Assembly (NCBI RefSeq): GCF_030010215.1
Contig: NZ_JASCRR010000028.1
Location: forward strand, 1 to 34,695
Reading direction: 5' to 3'
DNA from: Tianweitania sp. UT-5YL-CI-8
Lineage (GTDB): Bacteria; Pseudomonadota; Alphaproteobacteria; Rhizobiales; Rhizobiaceae
Length of the DNA stretch: 34,695 bases
The notes under the pieces: generated by a model
The model's database searches: none
What the model saw: only the letters and a program-made list of their open reading frames with translations
What the model was told of the DNA's origin: nothing
In this document: positions 1 through 7,666 of the stretch, piece after piece
How positions within the stretch are numbered: position 1 is the first letter of the stretch
Layout of the letters: each line of letters starts with the position of its first letter
Translations under genes and position numbers: made by a program

Positions 1-1
1 C

Positions 2-106
2 AACAAGCTCAAGCAGTTTCGCCGTGTCGCAACACGATACGACAAACTGCTGGCCAACTTCATGGGCTTTGTCAAACTCGCAGCCATCGCAATATGGCTT
101 AGATAG
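2..106 (+). CDS. IS5-family transposase, C-terminal fragment (runs off left edge)
   Basis: An open frame enters from the left edge and stops at the TAG at 104-106. It encodes the last 34 residues of a DDE transposase. The visible part contains KQFRRVATRYDKLLANF followed by a hydrophobic helix ending in IWLR, which is the usual C-terminus of IS5-family transposases (FRRIATRYDK box, then a short helix). The start and catalytic core lie outside the window, so it cannot be judged whether the element is intact. It marks the left flank of the betaine-transport block as a mobile-element boundary. The terminal inverted repeat after the stop was not identified. Confidence 0.75.
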   Translation, partial: NKLKQFRRVATRYDKLLANFMGFVKLAAIAIWLR

Positions 107-156
107 TTAAATCGTCACTACGGCCTAGGTCCAATTCCCGCGGATGATCTGTTCCG

Positions 157-178
157 GGCACGGCCCATCGGCCGAGCC
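157..178 (-). terminator. Hairpin just past the proV-like stop
   Basis: GGCACGGCC (157-165) and GGCCGAGCC (170-178) form a nine-base stem with one internal mismatch and a four-base loop. It begins four bases beyond the stop of the minus-strand ATPase gene at 182. No clear T-run follows on the minus strand, so it may be a weak or factor-assisted terminator or an mRNA 3'-end stabiliser. Seen in sequence; function inferred from position. Confidence 0.4.
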
Positions 179-181
179 TCT

Positions 182-1237
182 TCAATGAATGGCACGCTCC
201 GTCGTCAGCATGGCGTTCATGACTTCACGCAGGCTGATGGTGCCGATGGGAAGATTTGCGTCATCGACTACAGTCAGCTTGTCGACGTCATTTTGCCTGA
301 AGACGTAGGCGGCGGCCTCGAGGGTCGCTTCACCCAAAATGGAAACGGTCGAGCCGACATCGCCATCTCTCAGCGGCGCCATCGCCGACGCGACGCGAAC
401 GACGCGCCCACGGTTCACCTCCTTCACGAAGGAAGCGATGTACTCGTCGGCAGGCCTTAAGACGATATCTTGGCTGTTTCCCTGCTGAACGATCTCGCCG
501 TCCCTCAAGATAGCAATTCCGTCGCCTAGCCGAAGGGCTTCATCCAGGTCATGCGTGATGAAAACGATGGTTTTTCGGATTTCCTTCTGAAGGTCGAGCA
601 AGACAGATTGCATGTCGGCTCTGATCAACGGGTCGAGCGCGGAGAAGGCCTCGTCCATCAGCAGGATTGGGGCATCGTTGGCCAACGCTCGCGCCAACCC
701 GACCCGTTGTTGCATGCCGCCCGACAACTGGTTGGGATAGCGGTTCTCAAAACCTGTCAATCCGACGCGGTCGAGCCATTTCATGGCGGCATCTACCTGC
801 TTTGCACGCGGCAGGCCCTGAACTTCAAGCCCATATACGGTGTTTTCCAGAACCGTTCGATGCGGCAGCAGCCCAAATTTCTGGAAAACCATTGCCGTCT
901 TGTGACGCCGAAATTCACGCAGATCGAGTGGATTGAACTTGACCACATCAGTTCCCTCCACCAGGACCTGACCGGAGGTGGGATCGATAAGGCGATTTAT
1001 ATGCCGGATCAAAGTGGATTTGCCCGAGCCCGACAATCCCATGATTACCTGTATCGAGCCGGCGGGCATGTCGATATTGATGTCTTTGAGACCGAGCACA
1101 TGTCCATGCTTTTCGAGCAGCTCGGTCTTGGACATCCCGTGTTGGACCTTGTCGACGTAATCAAGCCCCGATCGTCCGAAGATTTTGAAAAGGTTGCGTA
1201 TTTGAATGCCGGTGCTGTTCCCGCTGGAGTTAACCAT
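182..1237 (-). CDS. proV: Glycine betaine/proline betaine-type ABC transporter, ATP-binding protein
   Basis: ATPase of an osmoprotectant/quaternary-amine uptake system of the ProV/OpuAA/ChoV family, 351 aa. The long N-terminal helix before Walker A is typical of ProV. Walker A GLSGSGKST lies at residues 67-75, the ABC signature LSGGM at 171-175 and Walker B ILLMDE at 191-196. A short C-terminal part (about 280-351) resembles a single CBS domain, shorter than the double CBS of E. coli ProV. It is the last gene of a minus-strand operon (binding protein, permease, ATPase). Its ATG overlaps the end of the permease gene by 8 bp, indicating translational coupling. The neighbouring demethylase makes a methylated amine such as proline betaine a plausible substrate, with catabolic rather than purely osmotic use. 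The substrate cannot be told from the ATPase itself. Confidence 0.9.
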   Translation of the reverse strand: MVNSSGNSTGIQIRNLFKIFGRSGLDYVDKVQHGMSKTELLEKHGHVLGLKDINIDMPAGSIQVIMGLSGSGKSTLIRHINRLIDPTSGQVLVEGTDVVKFNPLDLREFRRHKTAMVFQKFGLLPHRTVLENTVYGLEVQGLPRAKQVDAAMKWLDRVGLTGFENRYPNQLSGGMQQRVGLARALANDAPILLMDEAFSALDPLIRADMQSVLLDLQKEIRKTIVFITHDLDEALRLGDGIAILRDGEIVQQGNSQDIVLRPADEYIASFVKEVNRGRVVRVASAMAPLRDGDVGSTVSILGEATLEAAAYVFRQNDVDKLTVVDDANLPIGTISLREVMNAMLTTERAIH

Positions 1238-2117
1238 GGGCCACCTCCATGTGCCTCTGCAGCCTGCGGCCGTAGGCCTGGCTGACGCGATCGAAGATGA
1301 TGGCGATGCCGACGATGGCGAGGCCGTTGAACATGCCGAGCGTGAAGTATTGGTTCGAAATGGCTTTCAAAACCGGCTGCCCAAGCCCTTGTACACCGAT
1401 CATCGCAGCGATCACCACCATGGCGAGCGCCATCATGATGGTCTGGTTGATGCCTGCCATGATAGTCGGCAGCGCCAGTGGCAGCTGAACCTTGAACAAA
1501 CGTTGCCACCCCGATGAACCATAGGCATCGGCGGCTTCGAGCACATCCTTGTCGACAAGGCGGATACCCAGATTGGTCAACCTGATCATGGGTGGAACCG
1601 CGTAGATGACGACGGCAATAAGCCCAGGGACGCGCCCGATGCCGAGCAGCATGACGACGGGAATCAGGTAGACGAAACTGGGCATCGTCTGCATCACATC
1701 CAACACTGGATTGACCGTGTTCTGCAGCCTGTCGGAGCGCGACATAGCAATGCCGAGGGGAAGGCCGATGGCAATGGCAATCACCGTGCACACGAAGATC
1801 ATCGAAATGGTCTTCATCGTGTCGTCCCACATGTCGAAGAAACCAATCAAGAGGAGCATCACGACACAGCCGAGCGCCAGTTTGATACTGCGGCTGGCGA
1901 GCCATGCCAGGCCTGCGATGACGAGGATGACGATTGGCCAGGGAGTGCGCGTCATGATGCGCTCGCACTGGATGAGGAAGAACTGAAGCGGCTGGAAGAA
2001 GGCTTCGATCCCACCGCCGTAAGCGCGGGTGAAAGAGCGAAAGCCTTCGTCGATGGATTTCTTCAGCGCGGTCAGTGACGCATCGTCGAGATGCGGGAAT
2101 GTGCTCAGCCATTCCAT
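1230..2117 (-). CDS. proW: Glycine betaine/proline betaine-type ABC transporter, permease
   Basis: Inner-membrane permease of the ProW/OpuAB type, 295 aa from the preferred ATG at 2117. A GTG three codons upstream (2126) is also open, but the AGAGGGG ribosome-binding site is correctly spaced only for the ATG. An N-terminal soluble extension of about 70 residues precedes several hydrophobic segments. The binding-protein-dependent transport core (about residues 95-280) includes the EAADAYG...LPLALPTIMAGI coupling-loop region, which has the EAA-motif form. It overlaps the downstream ATPase gene by 8 bp. An unusually strong hairpin lies in the gap to the upstream binding-protein gene. Family assignment is secure; the exact substrate is inferred. 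Confidence 0.88.
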   Translation of the reverse strand: MEWLSTFPHLDDASLTALKKSIDEGFRSFTRAYGGGIEAFFQPLQFFLIQCERIMTRTPWPIVILVIAGLAWLASRSIKLALGCVVMLLLIGFFDMWDDTMKTISMIFVCTVIAIAIGLPLGIAMSRSDRLQNTVNPVLDVMQTMPSFVYLIPVVMLLGIGRVPGLIAVVIYAVPPMIRLTNLGIRLVDKDVLEAADAYGSSGWQRLFKVQLPLALPTIMAGINQTIMMALAMVVIAAMIGVQGLGQPVLKAISNQYFTLGMFNGLAIVGIAIIFDRVSQAYGRRLQRHMEVAHG

Positions 2118-2176
2118 TGCTAACACCCCTCTTTTATGATTTTGGCTTCGGACTTGATTGGTCCGTCACAGCATTG

Positions 2177-2205
2177 GGACGGGCGGCACCACGTGCCACC
2201 CGTCC
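2177..2205 (-). promoter_or_regulatory. Strong intercistronic stem-loop between binding protein and permease genes
   Basis: GGACGGGCGGCAC (2177-2189) pairs with GTGCCACCCGTCC (2193-2205), 13 positions with a single non-Watson-Crick pair and a three-base loop. It lies directly after the stop of the periplasmic binding-protein gene (2212) and before the permease start (2117). In many ABC operons such hairpins protect the upstream message or cause partial termination, so that the binding protein is made in excess over membrane components. That role is inferred here. Confidence 0.65.
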
Positions 2206-2211
2206 GGGTTG

Positions 2212-3213
2212 TCAGAGGCTGGCCTTGATCTTTTCAGCAGCTTCGGGAGATACCCACTTGGTCCACAGATCCTGGTTTTCCTCCAGGAAATGCTTGGCGG
2301 CTGCCTCGCCGGTCGCTTGGTTGTCGGTCATCCAAGCCATCAGCTTGTTGACGGTATCGTTGCTCCATGAGCGCTTGTTCAGGTAATCCATGACCTCCGG
2401 GCCGGCGCGGTCGGCGAAGGATTTTGCGACCAGGGTGAAGACCGGATCTTTGGCCCACGCGTTTTTCTTGGGATCGGGGCAATCGGCTACAGTATTGCAA
2501 CGCTTCCACTCGGCGGCATCGACGGGAACGCCGGGATCGAGCTGCACCATTTCATATTTGCCGAGCATCGCCGTCGGTGCCCAGTAGTAGCCGAGCCAGC
2601 CCTCTTTTCGTTCATAGGCCTTGGCCATAGAGCCATCGAGACCTGCGGCGGACCCCGTATCTACCAGTGTGAAGTTCGCTTTTTCAGCGTCGAAGGCCTT
2701 GTAAAGCTGAGCGGTTACGACGGTTCCGCCCCAACCCTGCGGACCGTTGTAGATAGCGCCTTTGCTGGGATCTTCTGGGTCCGGAAAGAGTTCGGGATGC
2801 TTCAATGCATCTTCGATGGTCTTGATGTCAGGGTTTGCATCGGCGAGGTATTTGGGAATCCACCATCCCTGTACGCCTCCATCGGGGAGTGCCTGGGCGG
2901 CCTTGACGATGGTGCCTTCCTTCAGGCCGCGCTCGACGACCTCAGGCTGCAGGTCGATCCATGCTTCCGGCGCAATGTCGGGCTGACCCTTCTCCGACAT
3001 CGACGTCAGGGTCGGAACCGTATCGCCGACTGTGATCTCGGCGCTGCAGCCGTACCCTTCGTTGAGGATGTACTTGTCCAGGCTGGATAACACTTCTGCG
3101 CTTTGCCAGTTCATGCTGGCGATGGACACTTCGCCGCAATCGGCGGCGGAGGCGACGGATGCGAGACCGAAGCTTGCGAAGGCCAGGCAGGATGCGAGTA
3201 AGATGCGTTTCAT
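2212..3213 (-). CDS. proX: Glycine betaine/proline betaine-type ABC transporter, substrate-binding protein
   Basis: Periplasmic binding protein of the OpuAC/ProX/ChoX family, 333 aa from the ATG at 3213, which has a GGGAG ribosome-binding site. An in-frame ATG five codons upstream (3228) lacks one. The N-terminus MKRILLASCLAFASFG...ASA is a clear signal peptide, with cleavage before ADCGE. Aromatic patches (GWWIPKY, LGYYWAP) are the kind that form the aromatic cage around trimethylammonium groups in this family; assigning individual cage residues needs a structure. It is first in the transporter operon and is followed by the hairpin at 2177-2205. With the adjacent StcD-like demethylase, proline betaine or hydroxyproline betaine are good candidate ligands, but glycine betaine or choline cannot be excluded. 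Confidence 0.88.
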   Translation of the reverse strand: MKRILLASCLAFASFGLASVASAADCGEVSIASMNWQSAEVLSSLDKYILNEGYGCSAEITVGDTVPTLTSMSEKGQPDIAPEAWIDLQPEVVERGLKEGTIVKAAQALPDGGVQGWWIPKYLADANPDIKTIEDALKHPELFPDPEDPSKGAIYNGPQGWGGTVVTAQLYKAFDAEKANFTLVDTGSAAGLDGSMAKAYERKEGWLGYYWAPTAMLGKYEMVQLDPGVPVDAAEWKRCNTVADCPDPKKNAWAKDPVFTLVAKSFADRAGPEVMDYLNKRSWSNDTVNKLMAWMTDNQATGEAAAKHFLEENQDLWTKWVSPEAAEKIKASL

Positions 3214-3477
3214 TCCGTATGCTCCCATTTTTCGCGTCAGTCATTTTGAAAAGCCGGCGGCGACGCTTCCGCAGCTTTTGTTCCCACGTGACTATCCGCA
3301 GGCTTGTCCGCCGAGGCTGTCATATCTGCGACGGATGATGCCGCAGCTCGCAGTCCCGCGTGGACTGCCTCGGAAAATCCCCCTTTGATCACGCAGCGCG
3401 GCCGCCGTGGTTCCTCGATAGTTCAGAAAACTTTCCACCAGCGCCGCCGACAATGCCCACAACGGCCGAACTGTCCA

Positions 3478-4122
3478 TCAAACGAACTCCTCGGCACTTT
3501 GTCTGGCGTCGAGCGTGAAGTTGTGACGCGATGCAAATCTCTCCATTTCGCGCCGCTGCGGAGTGTGACCGGTATAGATTTCCACGTAGGACGGTATGCG
3601 CCTCATCCGCAGCGCAATATGTTCCTTCGTGTTCATGGAAATATAGCCGATCTGCACAAGATAGATCGTCCGGGCACGTACCTCGGCCGCCAATTGCGGA
3701 AAGCCGAACCGCACGAACATCGCCGTCAGCGCTGATATCCTTGCTTCGTCGGCTCCCACCACCTCCGCGGAAACCTCAGGCGACTGGAGCGCCCAACTCC
3801 GCACTGCGAACTCGAATTGAGAGTCGAATAGCGATTGATCGAGCCAACAGTCGAAAACGTTCAGCATGGCTTCGGCTATCGTTTCGGCATAGGCGTCGCA
3901 GCGTTGCTGAATGCTCGCGGTATTCCGCGCCTTCCAACTCTGCAGCAAAGCGTCCAGAAGTGCTTCGCGGTCCGCGAAAAACCAATAGAAACTCGTTCTC
4001 GACAGATTAAGCTTCTTGGCGAGGGGAAGGATTCGTACGGCGTCGACACCGGCATCGATAAAGGCGTCATAAGCGCATTTCAGCCAGACTTCCTTTGATC
4101 CGCGCCACACTGTCTCGTTCAA
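3478..4122 (-). CDS. TetR-family transcriptional regulator
   Basis: Regulator with an N-terminal TetR helix-turn-helix: helices around VWLKCAYDAFIDAGVDAVR, recognition helix in NLSRTSFYWFFADREALL, then a long helical ligand-binding domain. I prefer the TTG start at 4122 (214 aa) because GGAGG lies about five bases upstream. The frame stays open to a TTG at 4185, but that start would run through the palindromic intergenic region. It is divergent from the StcD-like demethylase gene and upstream of, and co-directional with, the betaine transporter genes, so it probably controls one or both in response to a methylated amine or its product. Function in regulation is well supported by the fold; the effector is unknown. 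Confidence 0.85.
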   Translation of the reverse strand: MNETVWRGSKEVWLKCAYDAFIDAGVDAVRILPLAKKLNLSRTSFYWFFADREALLDALLQSWKARNTASIQQRCDAYAETIAEAMLNVFDCWLDQSLFDSQFEFAVRSWALQSPEVSAEVVGADEARISALTAMFVRFGFPQLAAEVRARTIYLVQIGYISMNTKEHIALRMRRIPSYVEIYTGHTPQRREMERFASRHNFTLDARQSAEEFV

Positions 4123-4171
4123 ATCTGCCTCCAGGCAATTCCACGTCGACAGCCCGAGGATGCCTCCTTGG

Positions 4172-4183
4172 GACACATGTGTC
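4172..4183. promoter_or_regulatory. Palindrome GACACATGTGTC, candidate TetR operator
   Basis: A perfect 12-bp palindrome in the intergenic region between the divergent tetR-type gene and the demethylase gene, where TetR-family repressors usually bind. Seen in sequence; operator role inferred from position only. Confidence 0.45.
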
Positions 4184-4211
4184 AACCGACTAGACGCTGG
4201 TATACGTTATC

Positions 4212-4224
4212 TTGACAGCGCTGT
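4212..4224 (+). promoter_or_regulatory. Candidate -35 box overlapping palindrome ACAGCGCTGT
   Basis: TTGACA at 4212-4217 matches the sigma70 -35 consensus and overlaps a perfect 10-bp palindrome ACAGCGCTGT at 4215-4224. No good -10 was seen at 17-18 bp spacing. The arrangement fits a repressor site covering the demethylase promoter, and it argues against the apparent TTG translation start at 4212. Confidence 0.4.
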
Positions 4225-4271
4225 ACATTTCAGGATTTGATCTCATGGATTCCTTGTCAAGGCAGGTAACG

Positions 4272-6308
4272 ATGTCCGGCGATCCACTGCTCCAGCCCTA
4301 CCAGCTCAAGCATCTCACCCTGAAAAACAGGATAATCGTGACGTCGCACGAGCCGGCCTACCCCGAGGACGGTATGCCGAAGGAGCAATACCGCGCCTAT
4401 CATGTCGAACGCGCTAGAGGGGGAGTTGCTCTGACGATGACAGCGGGGTCTGCCGCTGTGTCGCGCGACAGTCCGCCAGTGTTCAACAACGTTCTTGCCT
4501 ACAAGGACGAGGTGGTTCCGTGGCTTAAAGACCTTGTGGACGCCTGCCATGAACATGGCACGGCGGTGATGATCCAGCTGACCCATCTCGGTCGCCGTAC
4601 GCGCTGGGACAAGGGAGACTGGCTGCCTGTTGTCGCGCCATCGCATGAAAGGGAGGCCGCGCACCGCGCCTTTCCGAAGAAGATGGAAGATTGGGACATT
4701 GCGCGTGTCATCAAGGACTTCGCCGATGCCGCCGAACGCATGAAAGCTGCTGGCATGGACGGCATCGAGCTCGAGGCCTACGGCCACCTCATCGACCAGT
4801 TCAATTCACCACTGACGAACACGATGGATGGGCGGTATGGAGGCGCGCTGGATAACCGCTTGCGGTTCATGTTCGAGGTCCTGCAAGCGATCCGCGATAG
4901 GGTTGGGCAGGAATTCATCGTCGGCATCCGCTACACGGCCGATGAGAAACTGGTCGGAGGAAACGCCAAGGACGAAGGCTTCGAAATATCCAAACGGCTC
5001 AAAGACAGCGGATTGATCGATTTTCTGAACGTGATCCGCGGGCACATCGATACGGATGCCGGCCTTACGGATGTGATCCCCATCCAAGGCATGGCCAATT
5101 CCCCACATCTCGATTTTGCCGGCGAAATTCGGGCAGCTACCCGATTCCCGACATTCCACGCGGCAAAGATCCCGGACGTCGCCACCGCCCGCCATGCGAT
5201 CGCAACCGGCAAGGTGGATATGGTCGGCATGACCCGCGCGCATATGACCGATCCGCACATCGTTCGGAAAATCATGGAAAAGCGCGAGGACGAGATACGC
5301 CCCTGCGTCGGCGCGAACTATTGTCTGGACCGGATTTACCAGGGTGGCGCGGCCTACTGCATCCACAACGCGGCCACCGGCCGGGAACTGACGATGCCGC
5401 ACACCATTCCGAAGGCTTCGAACAACCGGAAGGTCGTGATCGTCGGTGCTGGACCGGCCGGTCTTGAGGCCGCGCGTGTCGCAGGGGAGCGTGGCCATGA
5501 AGTCGTCTTACTGGAAGCAGCCGGAAAGGCTGGCGGCCAAATCCGGTTGACGGCGCAGAGCCCCAGGCGCCACGAGATGATCAGCATCATCGACTGGCGG
5601 GTGGCCCAATGCGACAGGCTTGGCGTCAATATCCGCTACAATGTGTGGGCGGATGCCGACACGATCCGCGCCGAACAGCCGGATGTGGTGATCGTTGCGA
5701 CCGGTGGGTTGCCTCACACGGATGTGTTGAGGAGCGGAAACGACCTTCTCGTGTCGTCGTGGGATATCATCGCCGGCGATGCGAAGCCGGGAACGAACGT
5801 TTTGGTCTATGACGATGCCGGCGACCATGCCGGGCTTCAAGCGGCGGAGGTCATCGCCGCCTCTGGAGCCAAAGTCGAGATCATGACACCCGACCGGGCG
5901 TTTGCGCCTGAGGTGATGGCGATGAACCTGGTGCCTTACATGCGATCGTTGCAAAAGCTCGACACCATTTTCACGGTGACGTTCAGACTGGAAGAGGTTC
6001 GCAGGCAAGGCAATCAGCTGCTGGCCGTTATCGGCAGCGATTATGGCGGAGTTCGCAAGGAACGGACATTCGACCAGATCGTCGTCAACCACGGCACGAT
6101 TCCGCTCGACGAGCTTTACTTCGAACTCAAGCCGATGTCGCGAAATCTAGGCGCCGTCTCCCATGCAGATCTCGTCGCAGGCAAGCCTCAATCGTGCGTC
6201 GACAATCCCGACGGGGCTTTTCAGCTCTTTCGCATCGGCGATGCGGTTGCGGCACGCAACACGCATGCCGCCATCTATGATGGTTTGCGGATTGCGAAAG
6301 ACATCTGA
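4272..6308 (+). CDS. StcD/TMADH-type N-methyl amine demethylase (FMN, Fe-S, FAD)
   Basis: A 678-aa flavoenzyme of the trimethylamine dehydrogenase/2,4-dienoyl-CoA reductase family, closest in style to rhizobial N-methylproline demethylases (StcD). The first ~330 residues form an Old Yellow Enzyme TIM barrel with the RYGGALDNRLRF motif. The iron-sulfur segment follows at about 345-363, then a dinucleotide-binding domain starting KVVIVGAGPAGLEAARVAG. I chose ATG 4272; upstream TTG 4212 and ATG 4245 have poor ribosome-binding sites. Cysteines are at C345, C351 and C363, but the position matching TMADH Cys348 is Ala348 (CVGANYC), so the cluster has an altered ligand set. I believe this is also the pattern in other rhizobial StcD-like proteins. 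Context (betaine transporter, TetR) supports demethylation of a proline-betaine-derived amine. Other N-methyl amines remain possible. Confidence 0.75.
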   Translation: MSGDPLLQPYQLKHLTLKNRIIVTSHEPAYPEDGMPKEQYRAYHVERARGGVALTMTAGSAAVSRDSPPVFNNVLAYKDEVVPWLKDLVDACHEHGTAVMIQLTHLGRRTRWDKGDWLPVVAPSHEREAAHRAFPKKMEDWDIARVIKDFADAAERMKAAGMDGIELEAYGHLIDQFNSPLTNTMDGRYGGALDNRLRFMFEVLQAIRDRVGQEFIVGIRYTADEKLVGGNAKDEGFEISKRLKDSGLIDFLNVIRGHIDTDAGLTDVIPIQGMANSPHLDFAGEIRAATRFPTFHAAKIPDVATARHAIATGKVDMVGMTRAHMTDPHIVRKIMEKREDEIRPCVGANYCLDRIYQGGAAYCIHNAATGRELTMPHTIPKASNNRKVVIVGAGPAGLEAARVAGERGHEVVLLEAAGKAGGQIRLTAQSPRRHEMISIIDWRVAQCDRLGVNIRYNVWADADTIRAEQPDVVIVATGGLPHTDVLRSGNDLLVSSWDIIAGDAKPGTNVLVYDDAGDHAGLQAAEVIAASGAKVEIMTPDRAFAPEVMAMNLVPYMRSLQKLDTIFTVTFRLEEVRRQGNQLLAVIGSDYGGVRKERTFDQIVVNHGTIPLDELYFELKPMSRNLGAVSHADLVAGKPQSCVDNPDGAFQLFRIGDAVAARNTHAAIYDGLRIAKDI

Positions 6309-6429
6309 CGATCGGATTGGCCGAATTCAGGATCGGGAGGGAGTAAGGTGGCAGCGCGCAGTGAGGATTTGCAGTCGTTTCTGGACGCGGCATCGGCCGC
6401 CTTCCGGCACTTCGCGACTTGCCAGCATT

Positions 6430-6573
6430 GTCGGACCCGGCGCATCTCCCAAGGGTTTACGACACAGCTACGCCGTCCGCAATCTTGGCAAAGGCACACC
6501 GATCAACCGTGTACAGGAATGGCTTGGCCATGCCAGCCTGCTCAGCACGCTGGTTTATACGAAAGTTGGCGGG
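6430..6573 (+). pseudogene. Tyrosine recombinase/integrase C-terminal remnant
   Basis: One frame shows KGLRHSYAVRNLGKGTPI and then EWLGHASLLSTLVYTKV, the C-terminal core of a tyrosine recombinase with the box-II HS/R motif, the LGH motif and the Y nucleophile about 9 residues later. The N-terminal DNA-binding domain and the first catalytic Arg are missing. The frame upstream does not resemble an integrase, and the part after the Tyr reads into unrelated glycine-rich sequence. It is therefore a dead fragment of a phage or ICE-type integrase lying between the demethylase gene and the next block, a trace of past site-specific insertion. Confidence 0.65.
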
Positions 6574-6723
6574 GGCGGAGGATCGGGCATTTGCCCGGAA
6601 AGCATGGATTTACGGCGCGTAGAGAGATTTTGTGAAAGATTAACTTTACTCAACATCTCACAACACTGAAAGCAACAACTATGATATCGCACGTTCGATA
6701 GATGACGTAAAAGGCGGACGGGC

Positions 6724-7601
6724 ATGCAATATATACTGCGGAACACGTGGATGCAGGCCGTGGGCCTCGGTGTCCTTACGCTGGTATGGGCAAAACATAG
6801 AGTGCAAGGCTATACCAAGCCAAATACTGTCGCCGATGAAAATCTGGAAGGTCGCCATGCCTATGTGCAGGACGTGGTGGAGTCGTGGCTTCGCTTCATG
6901 CCGCAGGGCGTCGACATCCGCGATCGCGCGGTGTTGGAATTGGGGCCAGGTTCCTCGCTCGGAACCGGAGCGCTTTGCTGGCGCATGGCGCGAAATCCTA
7001 TCTGGCAGTCGACGCATTTCGTTTGACGGGCAGCGAACCTGCCAGTTTTTTTGCTGAGACGATCGACAGATTTCCCCATCCTTTGCAGGCGGCGGACATC
7101 GCCAGAGCTAAAACCCTGACAGCCAACCCCTCCGACGCTTTCGACTATCAGGTCGCCGAGCATTTCGATGTCCCCGCGCTTGCAGGCGACAGGGAGTTCG
7201 ACCTGATCGTGAGTTGTGCAGCATTCGAACATTTCGACGATATCGATCGCACGATCGCCGATATCAGCAAGGTGGCGCGTTCTGGCTGCGTCAGTCTTCA
7301 CATCGTCGATTTCCAGACGCATTCGCGTTGGGTTCGCGATCGCGATCCCAACAACATCTACCGCTTTCCCAAGTGGCTCTATCGAATGCTGTCGTTTCCA
7401 GGGCAACCGAACCGCAAGCGGCCTGCTGACTACAAGCGGGCCTTTAAGGCGAACGGCTGGACGAAGGTAGAGGTGGTGCCCGCGGTTTCGATAAAGCCGG
7501 ATCTGTTGCCTGCGTCATTGAGCGGTCTGGCTTCGCCTTTCAATGGCGGCGACATGGACATGTCCATGCTGAACGGAGTCGTCATCGCGTTTCGTCCATA
7601 G
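6724..7601 (+). pseudogene. Class I SAM-dependent methyltransferase, frameshifted
   Basis: Two overlapping frames together make one methyltransferase. The first (from ATG 6724) carries a short hydrophobic N-terminus and the SAM-binding motif I VLELGPGSSLGTG. The second continues with LLAHGAKSYLAVDAF, the post-I acidic residue, then FDLIVSCAAFEHFDDIDRT (motif II/III region) and runs to the stop at 7601. Adding one T to the TTT run at 6974-6976 restores GALLLAHGAK and an uninterrupted protein of about 292 aa. No slippery heptamer is present, so programmed frameshifting is unlikely; it is either a real inactivating deletion or a sequencing error. The substrate is unknown. It lies 65 bp upstream of metK, which makes its cofactor, an apt neighbour. 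Confidence 0.7.
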
Positions 7602-7666
7602 CCATCCCTGACTTTCAATCGGAATGGGCAAGACGTCGTTTCATCAAAGCTCCTAAAGGACATCCC

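Noticed and set aside
6960-6990. Programmed ribosomal frameshift in the methyltransferase
   Set aside because: No slippery X-XXY-YYZ heptamer and no obvious downstream structure; a simple one-base deletion explains it.
7602-7666. Possible SAM riboswitch in the metK leader
   Set aside because: Only 65 bp, and no pairing or conserved core matching the SAM-II, SAM-V or SAM/SAH classes could be drawn.
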